Positions 1-8,410 of a DNA stretch of 64,000 bases are shown one piece after another. Origin of the DNA: Segniliparus sp051660745 (lineage in GTDB: Bacteria; Actinomycetota; Actinomycetes; Mycobacteriales; Mycobacteriaceae). The notes under the pieces are model-generated. The model ran no database searches and had not been told where the DNA came from. It saw only the letters and a list, made by a program, of their open reading frames with translations. The number at the start of each line of letters is the position of its first letter. Within the stretch, counting starts at the first letter, position 1. The stretch spans positions 1 to 64,000 of the forward strand of contig NZ_JBOFQF010000044.1 of assembly GCF_051660745.1 (NCBI RefSeq). The letters are read 5' to 3'. The position numbers and the translations under genes are program-made.

Positions 1-1586
1 TCGCCGAGCACCCCGTGCTCGGCGAGGCCCTGCACCGTGAGAACGCGCAGGCCGCGCAGGCCGAGATCCACCGTCTCGGCGAGCTGGCGGGCAGCCCCGA
101 GGCCCAGGAGTGGGGCGATCTCGCCGAAGCGCATCCGCCACAGCTGAAGAACTACGACCGATACGGCAACCGGGTCGACGAGGTGGTGTACGACCCGAGC
201 TACCACCGGCTCATGGACGTCGCCGTCACGAACGGGATACACGGAGCGCCGTGGGCGGATCCGAGGCCCTTCGCGCACCTCGCGCGGGCCGCGAAGATGG
301 TCGTGTGGGGCCAGGCGGACCCTGGCCACCTGTGCCCTGTCTCCATGACGTACGCCGTCGTCCCCGCCCTGCGGGCGAACCCCGAGATCTCCGCGGCGCA
401 CGAGCCGAAGCTCGCCGCGCGGGTCTACGACCCCTCCTCGCGCCCGGCCGCCCAGAAAGACGGCCTCATCGCGGGCATGTCGATGACGGAGAAGCAGGGC
501 GGCTCCGACGTGCGCGCGAACACCACGCAGGCAGTCCCGCAGTCGGACGGCAGCTACCGGATCACCGGCCACAAATGGTTCACGTCCGCGCCGATGTCCG
601 ACCTCCTCCTCGTCCTCGCGCACGCGCCGGGCGGGCTGTCCTGCTTCTACTTGCCGAGGATCCTGCCGGACGGCAGCCGCAACAACATGTCCGTGCAGCG
701 GCTCAAGGACAAGCTCGGCAACAAGTCCAACGCTTCGAGCGAGGTGGAGTACGACGAGGCGACCGCCTGGCTCGTCGGCGAGGAGGGCAAGGGGGTCAAG
801 ACCATTGTCGAGATGGTCAATATGACCCGCCTCGACTGCACGCTCGCCACCTCCACCGCGATGTCCCTCGCGACCGCGCAAGCCGCACACCACGCCACGT
901 ACCGCAGCGCGTTCGGCTCGCACCTGGTGGACCAGCCGCTGATGCGCAACGTGCTCGCGGATCTCGCAGTCGAGGCGGAGGCCTCGCTGACCACGGCCCT
1001 CTGGCTCGCGGCCCTGGTGGACAAGTCCGTCGCCGGGGACGAGCAGAAGAAAACCCTCCTCCGGATCGGCCTCGCGGTCAGCAAGTACTTCATCTGCAAA
1101 CGCGGACCCGCCCATGCGGCGGAAGCCTTGGAATGCCTCGGCGGCAACGGCTACGCCGAGGAGTCCCGGATGCCCCGCATCTACCGGGAGGTCCCGCTGC
1201 TGTCGATCTGGGAGGGCTCGGGCAACGTCGCAGCACTCGACGCGCTGCGCGCCATGGCCAAGCAGCCGGAGTCCGTTGCGCTGCTCTTCGCCGAGTTCGA
1301 CGCGGCGCGTGGCGCGGACGCCCGGTACGACAGCGCCGTCGCGGCCCTCAAAGCCGAGTTCTCCGACGGAGGCTTCGACACGATCCAGCACCGGGCCCGC
1401 AGAATCGTGGGCGGCCTGGCGCTCGCGCTGCAAGGGTCGCTCCTGATCCGCCACGGGCACCCGGCCGTCGCGGACGCGTTCGCGGCGAGCCGTTTCTCGC
1501 AGGACGGCTTCGGCTGGACTTTCGGGGCGCTCCCCGCAGGAGTCGACCTCGCGCCGATCCTGGAGCGCGCCGTCCCGAAGGCGTGA
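1..1586 (+). CDS. AidB-like acyl-CoA dehydrogenase, 5' end outside window
   Basis: Flavin-dependent acyl-CoA dehydrogenase of the AidB (alkylation-response) branch. The reading frame is open to the first base, so the gene probably begins upstream; an in-frame GTG at 15 would give 523 residues, but homologues have more N-terminal sequence. Visible family features are the MTYAVVPALR segment, the FAD/substrate region TEKQGGSDVRANT, the following GHKWFTSAPMSD, and the C-terminal ALECLGGNGYAEES block that carries the flavin-contact glycines. AidB proteins bind FAD and DNA and are linked to alkylation protection, but the physiological substrate is unknown. It converges on the GNAT gene with a 1-nt gap. 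Family call is firm; a true role in alkylation defence is inference. Confidence 0.85.
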   Translation, partial: AEHPVLGEALHRENAQAAQAEIHRLGELAGSPEAQEWGDLAEAHPPQLKNYDRYGNRVDEVVYDPSYHRLMDVAVTNGIHGAPWADPRPFAHLARAAKMVVWGQADPGHLCPVSMTYAVVPALRANPEISAAHEPKLAARVYDPSSRPAAQKDGLIAGMSMTEKQGGSDVRANTTQAVPQSDGSYRITGHKWFTSAPMSDLLLVLAHAPGGLSCFYLPRILPDGSRNNMSVQRLKDKLGNKSNASSEVEYDEATAWLVGEEGKGVKTIVEMVNMTRLDCTLATSTAMSLATAQAAHHATYRSAFGSHLVDQPLMRNVLADLAVEAEASLTTALWLAALVDKSVAGDEQKKTLLRIGLAVSKYFICKRGPAHAAEALECLGGNGYAEESRMPRIYREVPLLSIWEGSGNVAALDALRAMAKQPESVALLFAEFDAARGADARYDSAVAALKAEFSDGGFDTIQHRARRIVGGLALALQGSLLIRHGHPAVADAFAASRFSQDGFGWTFGALPAGVDLAPILERAVPKA

Positions 1587-1587
1587 G

Positions 1588-2034
1588 TTACGGCCGCCAC
1601 ATCATCAGGCCACGATCCGCCCTGAACCCAGAGCGCTCATACAGCGGTATGGACTCCTCGGTCGGCGACAGCACGACCTTGGAGTAGTTCCGAGACCGCG
1701 CCTCCGCCAACACTGCCGCCACCAACTGCGCGCCCATTCCCCTGTCTCGGAACTCCGCACGCACATAGAGATGGCCGAGATAACCCCAGCAACCGCTCGC
1801 CATCGGAACAGGGCTCGGCATCCGCCGAAACTCCGTGAGACAGACCATGCCCGCCACACGGCCATCCGTCTGGACGGTCCAGACGGCGCGGGCATCGGAC
1901 GACATCCACCTCGCCACATCAGCGATAAAGGCTTGATCGGGCTCAGTCTGCGCCACCTCCTCGCCCGCTCGCTCCAAGGCCCAAGCCCAGCGAAGCACAG
2001 CGACATCCGCTGGATCCCCGAATCCGATCATCAT
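1588..2034 (-). CDS. GNAT-family N-acetyltransferase
   Basis: 148-residue single-domain acetyltransferase that would move an acetyl group from acetyl-CoA to an unknown amine. The acetyl-CoA pyrophosphate loop is visible as RDRGMGAQL (about residues 97-105), preceded by the beta-4 strand GHLYV and followed by the C-terminal LYERSGF element typical of GNATs. The start is ATG at 2034; a TACTCT box lies 6 nt upstream with no Shine-Dalgarno sequence, suggesting leaderless translation. A second ATG follows immediately. The substrate cannot be read from the sequence. Confidence 0.8.
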   Translation of the reverse strand: MMIGFGDPADVAVLRWAWALERAGEEVAQTEPDQAFIADVARWMSSDARAVWTVQTDGRVAGMVCLTEFRRMPSPVPMASGCWGYLGHLYVRAEFRDRGMGAQLVAAVLAEARSRNYSKVVLSPTEESIPLYERSGFRADRGLMMWRP

Positions 2035-2039
2035 GCGAC

Positions 2040-2245
2040 GAGAGTACTCAAGAACACCACTTCCAACAGGCCCGCGTCTCGGGGTCGATCAGGCCGGTGA
2101 GCGCGCTCGTCTTGTCCACGCCCCGCAACCCCAACCGGACGAAGGACTTCCTGCGCCGGTCCCGTTCGTCCTCCGACGACCCGCCCGGGTCCACACAGGA
2201 CAGCAGCCGCACCGCAAGGGGCCGTGGCCGATCGGGCCGCAAGCT
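2040..2245 (-). pseudogene. Decayed fragment of a DUF222/13E12-repeat HNH nuclease-family gene
   Basis: Between the GNAT and xerD genes the minus strand encodes about 60 residues resembling the end of DUF222 (13E12-repeat) proteins: SCVDPGGSSEDERDRRR, then FVRLGLRGVD, then LTGLIDPETRA. After RA the matching residues LLEVVF continue only in the next frame, so a frameshift has occurred, and there is no HNH domain or proper start. DUF222 proteins are multicopy, mobile-like genes in mycobacterial genomes, so a dead remnant is plausible. This rests on motif memory without alignment; a chance ORF is the alternative. Confidence 0.5.
2041..2046 (-). promoter_or_regulatory. -10 box of leaderless GNAT promoter
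   Basis: TACTCT on the minus strand, 6 nt before the ATG at 2034. Transcription would start at or next to the A of the start codon. Confidence 0.5.
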
Positions 2246-2254
2246 CGTCAGGAA

Positions 2255-3235
2255 CTACGCCCTCGGATGCGCCGTCGCATAGACCTCGCGCAGCGTCGTC
2301 GCGGAGACCATCGTGTAGATCTGCGTCGTCACGACGCTCGCATGGCCGAGCAGCTCCTGCACCACACGCACATCCGCGCCGCCTTCGAGGAGATGGGTGG
2401 CGCAGGAGTGGCGCAGCGTGTGCGGGGAGATCTCCGCCTTCACTCCCGCTTTCGCCGCAGCGCTGCGCAGCGAGGCCCATGTGCTTTGTCGGGAGAACCG
2501 CTCTCCCCTCGCGTTGAGGAACAGCGCGTTCGTCGCTTTGCCTGGGGGTACCTCCCGCGGATACGATCGGCTTGCCGATCCGCGGGGGATGCGCGCGGCG
2601 AGCAGCGCGGGCCTTCCCCGCACGAGGTACGCCTCCAGTGCCGACACGGCAGGGCCGCCGAGCGGCACGAGCCGTTCCTTGTCGCCTTTGCCGAGCACTC
2701 GCGCCGAGCGGACCTGGAAGTCCGCGTCGGGGACGTTGAGGCCGACCGCCTCGCTCACCCGGCACCCCGTGCAGTACATGAGCTCCAACAGCGCCTGGTC
2801 GCGCAGCGCCCGAGGGATGTCTGCCTCGGAGTCCGCCGCCCCCGAAGCCTCGATGATCGCGATCACCTGGTCCACCGGCAGCGCTTTCGGCAGCCTGCGC
2901 CCAGGCTGCGGGGGCTTCACCCCATGCGCCGCGTCTTGTTGCGTCATTCCTTCGAGCGCCGCGAATTTGTGCAGCCCGCGCACAGCGGAGAGGCCTCGTG
3001 CGGCGCTGGACTGGGCGAGGCCCATCCCCTCGGGGTCGCGGGACCAGGCGAGGAACTCGGCGACCTGGGCGCTGGTCACATGCCCGAGGTCGGACACCGA
3101 ACGCCCGCGAAGGAAGTCCATGTACCGATGCAAGTCCCGCCGGTACGAGGAGATCGTGTGCTTCGAGGCTCCTCGTTCGACAGTCAGATGGTCGAGGTAC
3201 GACTTGACCTGCTCGGAAAGCTTGTCGCTCGTCAG
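2255..3235 (-). CDS. xerD: Tyrosine recombinase XerD, probable CTG start
   Basis: Site-specific tyrosine recombinase that, with XerC, resolves chromosome dimers at dif. It has an N-terminal SAM-like core-binding domain (SYLDHLTVERGAS onward) and a catalytic domain with GCRVSE (catalytic Arg), the beta-hairpin Lys in GKGDKERLVPL, HTLRHSCATHLLEGG, LLGHASVVTTQIY (His and nucleophile Tyr) and the family end TAHPRA. No ATG, GTG or TTG lies between the NUDIX stop and the conserved N-terminus; a CTG at 3235 overlaps the NUDIX TGA as CTGA and is preceded by GGAAGG, so I chose it (326 residues). An in-frame GTG at 3277 is the alternative. Relative to M. tuberculosis XerD there are about 15 extra residues near 2541-2590, matching a hairpin repeat. 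Downstream gene of the pyrG operon. Confidence 0.9.
   Translation of the reverse strand: MTSDKLSEQVKSYLDHLTVERGASKHTISSYRRDLHRYMDFLRGRSVSDLGHVTSAQVAEFLAWSRDPEGMGLAQSSAARGLSAVRGLHKFAALEGMTQQDAAHGVKPPQPGRRLPKALPVDQVIAIIEASGAADSEADIPRALRDQALLELMYCTGCRVSEAVGLNVPDADFQVRSARVLGKGDKERLVPLGGPAVSALEAYLVRGRPALLAARIPRGSASRSYPREVPPGKATNALFLNARGERFSRQSTWASLRSAAAKAGVKAEISPHTLRHSCATHLLEGGADVRVVQELLGHASVVTTQIYTMVSATTLREVYATAHPRA
2541..2589. repeat. Hairpin repeat inserted in frame in xerD
   Basis: Contains TGGGGGTACCTCCC (2543-2556), then a nested inverted repeat: CCCGCGG at 2554-2560 against CGCGGG at 2581-2586, enclosing GATCGG / CCGATC around a CTTG loop (2565-2580). It coincides with the residues absent from M. 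tuberculosis XerD and shares its 14-mer, with one T/C change, with 9153-9166 and 40635-40648. Confidence 0.55.
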
Positions 3236-3861
3236 TGGCCCTTCCGCTGCGCGAACGCGGTGGGCTGCTGCGGCCACGGGGCGTCGCCGGGGCGCGGCGT
3301 CCCCTCCCCGCTGAGCGCGAGCTTTGCCGCGAGGATCCCCGTCGCCGAGGTGGCGTTCTCGATGTCGCCGGAGAAGACCCGCGCGACCGCCTCGTCCAGC
3401 GGGACCCACGCCAGGACTACGTCGAGCTCCTCGTCGTGCGCGGGCGGGCGCTCCCCTGGCGCGATGCCGGTCGCGAGGAACACGCGGACGACCTCGTCGG
3501 TGAACCCCGGCGAGAGCGCCACGTCGGCGAGCACGGACCATGTCGCGGCGGTGAACCCGGTCTCCTCCAGCAGCTCCCGCGCGGCGGCGGGCTGCGCGGG
3601 CTCGCCCGCGAGGTCCATGAGCCCGGCGGGCAGCTCCCACAGCCTGCGGCCCATCGGATGGCGGTACTGGTGGATCAGCGCGACCCGGCCTTCCGCGTCC
3701 ACGGCGGCCACGGCGACGGCGGCATGGTGCTCGACGACCTCGCGCGGCGCCACGTTGCCGCCGGGCATCCGGACCTTGTCCTTGCGCAGCGCGATGATGG
3801 CGCCCTCGAACACGAGCTCGGAGGACACCAGCTCGAAATCGTGCGTGCCGGGCTCAGTCAT
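3232..3861 (-). CDS. NUDIX hydrolase, ADP-ribose pyrophosphatase type
   Basis: 209-residue NUDIX enzyme expected to hydrolyse ADP-ribose or a related nucleoside diphosphate sugar. The Nudix box lies at about residues 80-103, ending in RELLEETGF with the metal-binding glutamates; ELPAGLMD just before it is typical of the ADP-ribose pyrophosphatase branch, and SPGFTDEVV after it matches that branch's substrate loop. The gene overlaps the 3' end of pyrG by 8 nt and its TGA overlaps the start of xerD, so the three are probably translationally coupled. This is the order of Rv1699-Rv1700-Rv1701 in M. tuberculosis. Confidence 0.9.
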   Translation of the reverse strand: MTEPGTHDFELVSSELVFEGAIIALRKDKVRMPGGNVAPREVVEHHAAVAVAAVDAEGRVALIHQYRHPMGRRLWELPAGLMDLAGEPAQPAAARELLEETGFTAATWSVLADVALSPGFTDEVVRVFLATGIAPGERPPAHDEELDVVLAWVPLDEAVARVFSGDIENATSATGILAAKLALSGEGTPRPGDAPWPQQPTAFAQRKGH

Positions 3862-5581
3862 CGGAGCCCGCCTCGGCCTGGACCGGTCCGGACCGGTGCG
3901 CCAACGCCGCCTCGACGAGCGCCGCGAAGAGCGGGTGCGGCCGGGTCGGCCTCGACTTCAGCTCGGGGTGCGCCTGCGTGGCGACGAGGAACGGGTGGTC
4001 CGAGGCGCGGTACTCCACGAACTCGACGAGCGAGCCGTCTGGCGACGTCCCGCTGAACACCAGGCCCGCCTCGGCGATCTTGTCGCGGTAGGCGTTGTTC
4101 ACCTCGTAGCGGTGGCGGTGGCGCTCGTCGACGCGGGTGGCGCCGTACGCCTTCGCGACCAGGGACCCGTCGGCGAGCACCGCCGGGTACGACCCCAGCC
4201 GCATCGTGCCGCCGAGGTCGGCCTCGCCGGAGACCGCTTTCACCTGGTCCGCCATCGTCGCGATGACCGGGTCCGGGGTGTCCGGGTCGAACTCCGCCGA
4301 GCTCGCCTGCGACAGGCCCGCGGAACGGGCCGCCTCGATGACCACGCATTGCAGCCCGAGGCACAGGCCCAAGAGCGGCAGGCCGTGCGCCCTGGCGTAT
4401 CGGATCGCCCCGATCTTGCCCTCGATGCCCCGGATGCCGAACCCGCCGGGGATCACCACGCCGTCCACGTCGGCGAGCGCCGTGGCCGCGCCCTCGTCCG
4501 TCTCGCAGTCGTCGGAGGCGACCCAGCGCACCAGCACTTTGGACCGGTTCGCGAAACCGCCCGCGCGCAACGCCTCGGTCACCGAGAGGTACGCGTCGGG
4601 CAGGTCGATGTACTTGCCGACGATCGCGATCGCCACCTCGCTCTTCGGGTGGTGGACCCGGTCGAGCAGCTGGCCCCATTCGGTCCAGTCCACGTCGCGG
4701 AACGGCAGGCCGAGCTTGCGGATCACGAACGCGTCGAGGTGCTGGCCGTGGATCACCTTCGGGATGTCGTAGATCGACGGCGCGTCCGGGCAGGCCACCA
4801 CGCCGTCGGACTCCACGTCGCACATCATCGCGATCTTGTGCTTGACCGACTCGGGCAGCTCGCGGTCGCAACGCAGCACCAACGCGTCCGGAGTGATGCC
4901 GATGGCCCGCAGCGCGGCCACGGAGTGCTGCGTCGGCTTGGTCTTGAGCTCGCCGGACGGCGCGAGGTACGGGACGAGCGAGACATGCAGGAAGAACACG
5001 TTCTCCCTGCCCACCTCGCGGCGCAACTGCCGCGCCGCCTCGAGGAAGGGCTGGGACTCGATGTCGCCGACGGTGCCGCCGATCTCGACCACCACCACGT
5101 CGGGGTTCTCCGACTGCGTCTTGCCGTGCGACATGCCGACGATCCGGCGCTTGATCTCGTCGGTGATGTGCGGGATGACCTGCACCGTGTCGCCGAGGTA
5201 CTCGCCACGGCGCTCCTTGGCGATCACCGTCGAGTAGACCTGGCCCGTCGTGACGTTCGCGAATCCGGGCAGGTCGCGGTCCAGGAAGCGCTCGTAATGC
5301 CCGATGTCGAGGTCGCACTCCGCGCCGTCCTCGGTGACGAAGACCTCGCCGTGCTGGAACGGGTTCATCGTGCCAGGGTCGACGTTGAGGTACGGGTCGA
5401 GCTTGGTCATCGTGACCCGCAGGCCGCGCCGGGTGAGCAATTGCCCGAGGCTCGACGCGGTCAGGCCCTTGCCCAAGGAAGAAGCCACCCCGCCGGTGAC
5501 GATGATGTATTTCGCCGGAGACCGGCCTGAAGATCGAGACCCGCTCGCAGAGGCAGAGGGGGAGGAAAAGGCACCGGTCAC
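3854..5581 (-). CDS. pyrG: CTP synthase
   Basis: Makes CTP from UTP, ATP and glutamine in the cytosol; the last step of de novo pyrimidine nucleotide synthesis. The N-terminal synthetase domain begins TGGVASSLGKGL, with the Mg/ATP segment KLDPYLNVDPGTMNPFQHGEV and the signature GGTVGDIESQPF. The C-terminal class I glutamine amidotransferase domain has the oxyanion region GGFGIRGIEGK, the nucleophile Cys in LGLCLGLQ and the His/Glu pair in HPELKSRP. Length (575) fits the family. The start is GTG at 5581 with TACAGT 8 nt upstream and no ribosome binding site, suggesting a leaderless transcript heading pyrG-NUDIX-xerD. Confidence 0.97.
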   Translation of the reverse strand: MTGAFSSPSASASGSRSSGRSPAKYIIVTGGVASSLGKGLTASSLGQLLTRRGLRVTMTKLDPYLNVDPGTMNPFQHGEVFVTEDGAECDLDIGHYERFLDRDLPGFANVTTGQVYSTVIAKERRGEYLGDTVQVIPHITDEIKRRIVGMSHGKTQSENPDVVVVEIGGTVGDIESQPFLEAARQLRREVGRENVFFLHVSLVPYLAPSGELKTKPTQHSVAALRAIGITPDALVLRCDRELPESVKHKIAMMCDVESDGVVACPDAPSIYDIPKVIHGQHLDAFVIRKLGLPFRDVDWTEWGQLLDRVHHPKSEVAIAIVGKYIDLPDAYLSVTEALRAGGFANRSKVLVRWVASDDCETDEGAATALADVDGVVIPGGFGIRGIEGKIGAIRYARAHGLPLLGLCLGLQCVVIEAARSAGLSQASSAEFDPDTPDPVIATMADQVKAVSGEADLGGTMRLGSYPAVLADGSLVAKAYGATRVDERHRHRYEVNNAYRDKIAEAGLVFSGTSPDGSLVEFVEYRASDHPFLVATQAHPELKSRPTRPHPLFAALVEAALAHRSGPVQAEAGSDD

Positions 5582-5589
5582 GGATCTTC

Positions 5590-5595
5590 ACTGTA
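5590..5595 (-). promoter_or_regulatory. -10 box of leaderless pyrG promoter
   Basis: TACAGT on the minus strand, 8 nt before the GTG start at 5581. Confidence 0.5.
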
Positions 5596-5699
5596 ACAGG
5601 GGCTGGGGGCTGCGGCGCGACATACCGGGCCCCAAGCTCCGTGGCGCGGGAAAACAGCAGCTCAGGACCGTAGCGCGCGGAGCGTCCACGGCACGGCGT

Positions 5700-6626
5700 T
5701 CACCCCACAGCGGGGACGATGGCGGACGCGCCCGCGCCAGTCCCGTACTGGCCCGCGTGGCCCTGCGTCTGCTCGACGAGCGCGAGGGCGGCGGCGATTT
5801 GGCCGACCGGGCTGCCCACGTTGTCGATCGTGCTCAACTGCGTCCCTTTGTCCGCGCGGACGAGCGCCACCGGCGCGGAGCCGTCCGCCGATCCGGATCG
5901 GCCCGCGAGCACCGCACCGCCGAGGCGGGCCCGAAGCGCCTTGGCGAACCTGGCGGTCGCAGGCCCTTGGTCGCCAGAGTCGGCGGGGAGCGCGCCACCG
6001 GTCACAAGCACAACCGCTGTGGCCGGAGCGGGCTCCTGCGCGACCGAGAGGTACCCGTTCTCACGGAGCAGGTTGACCGCGTTGGCCCGCTCCTCGGGCT
6101 TGACCTTGTCCTGCGCCTGTTGCGAGAGGACCGCGCCGAGGAGGTCGCCGACCCGGCTCTGCTGGTCGAAGTTCTTCGGGTCGAGCGGAGCGCCCGCAGG
6201 GATGATGTTGTCCACGACAGTGCGCAACTTCTCCTCGTTCGCAGTGCTCACGAACGCGTCCGTCACGCCGATGTGCCCGGCCAGTTGCGCCCCCGCCTTG
6301 CCGAGGTACTCCTTCACCGCGTCCACATCGCCCTGGTCTGCCCCCGGAACCGTGACCACGACGACGCTCTGGCCGGTGAGGATCCCCGCCACCGCACGGC
6401 CGCCGACCGCTCGGGCGAACGCGTCCACCTCCCCTTGCCCAGCCGCCGCTTTCTCGCCCGTCCGAGCCGCGGGGGCGGTCGCGCCTGCCGTCCCGATCGC
6501 TTTCGGCGAATCGCCGGACAGCCGAAGGGGCGAGCCGACGAGGACGCCCGAGCCCAGCACCGCCCCAATGATCACAGCGATCAGGACGGCGAGCAGCGAT
6601 GCGGCGAAATTCCGGAAGGAGACCAT
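5700..6626 (-). CDS. mctB: MctB/Rv1698-like envelope protein (copper transporter family)
   Basis: 308-residue envelope protein related to Rv1698, reported as a copper-transport/channel protein of the mycobacterial outer membrane. One N-terminal hydrophobic segment (LLAVLIAVIIGAVLGSGVLVG, about residues 10-30) is followed by an extracytoplasmic domain with family blocks LRTVVDNIIPAG, RVGDLLG, VVLVTGGALPADSGDQG, VLAGRSGS and the end HAGQYGTG. The coiled-coil stretch that follows the membrane segment in Rv1698 is replaced here by a Gly/Ala-rich linker. It lies 9 nt after steA, as Rv1697-Rv1698. Whether it moves copper in this organism is not shown. Confidence 0.85.
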   Translation of the reverse strand: MVSFRNFAASLLAVLIAVIIGAVLGSGVLVGSPLRLSGDSPKAIGTAGATAPAARTGEKAAAGQGEVDAFARAVGGRAVAGILTGQSVVVVTVPGADQGDVDAVKEYLGKAGAQLAGHIGVTDAFVSTANEEKLRTVVDNIIPAGAPLDPKNFDQQSRVGDLLGAVLSQQAQDKVKPEERANAVNLLRENGYLSVAQEPAPATAVVLVTGGALPADSGDQGPATARFAKALRARLGGAVLAGRSGSADGSAPVALVRADKGTQLSTIDNVGSPVGQIAAALALVEQTQGHAGQYGTGAGASAIVPAVG

Positions 6627-6635
6627 GCGAGACGC

Positions 6636-7817
6636 CTACGTGAGCCAGCCCTGAATCGACTGCGCCACGGAGTGCCACAGCGACTCGACGCCCTCAACAA
6701 GGTGGAACTGCTGGCCGAAGGCCATGAAGAGCACCACGCCCGCGACGATCAGCATCATCACCAGGAAGGCGACGAGGCCGCCGGTGTGCTTGGTCGCGTA
6801 GAGCGAGGCGAGCGCTTTCGCGTCGACCAGCTTCTGCCCCACTTTCAACCGGGTGAGGAAGATCGACGGGCTCGAGCCGCGCTGCGCCGGGTCGAAGAAG
6901 TCGCCGAGCGACGCGGTGTGGCCCGCCGTGACGAGGATCGACGCGCCGTGGTGGTGCGCGAGGATGAGCGCGAGGTCGGCGGGCTCGAGCGAGGCGGGGA
7001 ATGTCACCGCGCCGATGCCGAGGTCCTGGATGCGCTCAAGGCCGGGGGCGGTGCCGTCGAACTCGGCGGGCAGGATCACCTGCGCGCCGCTCTTGAGCGC
7101 CTCGGCGGAGATGAGCTCCGGGTTGCCCACGATGAGGTCGGGGCGCAGCTTCTGCCGGACGATCGTCTCCGCGCCCTTGCCGACGCCGATGAGCACCGGG
7201 AGGAACTCCCGGATGAACGGACGCAGCGCCTTGAGGTCCTCCTCGTGGTCCTCGCCGTCCGCGACGACCACGACGTGGCGGCCTTCGATCCGCACGTCCA
7301 CGTCGGGGATGCCGACCGAGTCGATGAGGAGGGGGCTCTCGGCCCTGATGAACTCGATGGTGTTGCCGGAGAACGCCTCGAGGTGGTTGATCAGGCTCGT
7401 CTTCGCGCCGGAGATGAGCTCGCCGATCTGCGCCTCGTCGCGCTCGACCCCTTCGGCGAGCAGCTTCTCGCCGTTGTAGACGCCGCCCTCGTAGAGCCGG
7501 ACCTTCGAGCCGTCGCGCACCTTGCTGAAAACGTCGTCGCCGACTGTGTCCACCAATGCGATGTTGTTGCTGACCAACACCTCGGGCCCCATGTTCGGGT
7601 AGCGGCCGGAGATGGAGGGGGCGGCGTTGATCACCGCCGCGACGCCCTTCTCCACGAAGGCGTCCGCGGTGACCTGGTCGAGGTCGGGCTCGTCGATGAC
7701 GACGACATCGCCCTCCTTGACCTTGCGCAGGAGTTTGGCGGTGTCCCGGCCCACCCGAGCGGTGGCCAGGACGCCGGGCAGCGACTCGGACTTGCGGGAA
7801 AGGAGAGAGACCTTCAT
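6636..7817 (-). CDS. steA: SteA-like putative cytokinetic ring protein (Rv1697 family)
   Basis: 393-residue protein, the same length as Rv1697, with a cytoplasmic TPK-like domain and a C-terminal membrane helix (LVAFLVMMLIVAGVVLFMAF). Conserved blocks are SISGRYPNMGPEVLV, KVRLYEGGVY, GNTIEFIRAESPLLID, GIPDVDV and APGLERIQDLGIGAVTFPAS. In corynebacteria SteA works with SteB at the division site to support cell separation. The chosen ATG at 7817 matches the family N-terminus MKVSLLSR; an ATG four codons upstream is possible. The gene is first of the steA-mctB pair and is divergent from the MarR gene. Confidence 0.88.
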   Translation of the reverse strand: MKVSLLSRKSESLPGVLATARVGRDTAKLLRKVKEGDVVVIDEPDLDQVTADAFVEKGVAAVINAAPSISGRYPNMGPEVLVSNNIALVDTVGDDVFSKVRDGSKVRLYEGGVYNGEKLLAEGVERDEAQIGELISGAKTSLINHLEAFSGNTIEFIRAESPLLIDSVGIPDVDVRIEGRHVVVVADGEDHEEDLKALRPFIREFLPVLIGVGKGAETIVRQKLRPDLIVGNPELISAEALKSGAQVILPAEFDGTAPGLERIQDLGIGAVTFPASLEPADLALILAHHHGASILVTAGHTASLGDFFDPAQRGSSPSIFLTRLKVGQKLVDAKALASLYATKHTGGLVAFLVMMLIVAGVVLFMAFGQQFHLVEGVESLWHSVAQSIQGWLT

Positions 7818-7883
7818 GCGCAGTATCATCACGCGCCACATCAGCCACAGGGCTGAGGCGCGCCGCCCGCGGCGAAGAATCAG

Positions 7884-7889
7884 TAGGAT
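7884..7889 (+). promoter_or_regulatory. -10 box of leaderless marR promoter
   Basis: TAGGAT, 6 nt before the ATG at 7896; no Shine-Dalgarno sequence between them. Confidence 0.5.
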
Positions 7890-7895
7890 CAGAAC

Positions 7896-8372
7896 ATGGT
7901 TTCCCCCGACGAGCAGCCTCCGCGCTGGCTCAGCCCGGCCGATCTGGAGGCTTGGCTCGCGGTGGTGGCGCTCGTGATGCGGCTGCCCGGCGTGCTGGAC
8001 TCTCAGCTGACGCGCGACAGCGGGCTCTCGCATCTCGAATACAGCGTGCTCGCCATGCTGTCCGAGAACGAAGAGCACACCCGCAGGCTCTCCGAGCTCG
8101 CGATGATCACAAATTCGTCCCTCTCCCGGCTGTCGCATCTGATCTCCCGGATCGAGGAGCGCGGGCTCGTGCGGCGGGAGGCCGACCCCCACGACGGGCG
8201 GTACACCAACGCGGTGCTCACAGACGAGGGCTACGAGCTGCTCAAAACCAGCGCGCCCGGCCATGTGGAGCGCGTGCGGTCGGCCGTCCTCGACGCGGTC
8301 GGCCCGGAGGAGTTCCATCATTTCGGGCGCACCGCGGCCCGCATCGTCAAACGCCTCGAAGAGCTGAACTAG
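7896..8372 (+). CDS. MarR-family transcriptional regulator
   Basis: 158-residue winged-helix regulator. The MarR core is visible: LSHLEYSVLAMLSE (helix 2), RLSELAMITNSSLSRLSHLISRIEERGLVRREADPHD (recognition helix and wing) and DGRYTNAVLTDEG (wing tip DxR). MarR proteins bind palindromes as dimers and are often released by phenolics or oxidants. It converges on the YceI gene, whose start carries two TTGAACGTTCAA palindromes, so it is the obvious candidate regulator of that gene (inference). No redox cysteine is present in the protein, which argues against OhrR-type cysteine sensing. Confidence 0.88.
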   Translation: MVSPDEQPPRWLSPADLEAWLAVVALVMRLPGVLDSQLTRDSGLSHLEYSVLAMLSENEEHTRRLSELAMITNSSLSRLSHLISRIEERGLVRREADPHDGRYTNAVLTDEGYELLKTSAPGHVERVRSAVLDAVGPEEFHHFGRTAARIVKRLEELN

Positions 8373-8410
8373 CCGGGAAGGGCCCGCCTGCCCGCTCCCG
8401 GAGACGGCGA

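Noticed and set aside
2033..5530. Open frame of 1165 codons antisense to xerD, NUDIX and pyrG
   Set aside because: Antisense shadow: no recognisable domain and three firm genes on the opposite strand.
5304..7856. Open frame of 850 codons antisense to mctB and steA
   Set aside because: Shadow of firm minus-strand genes; composition is charged and repetitive without motifs.
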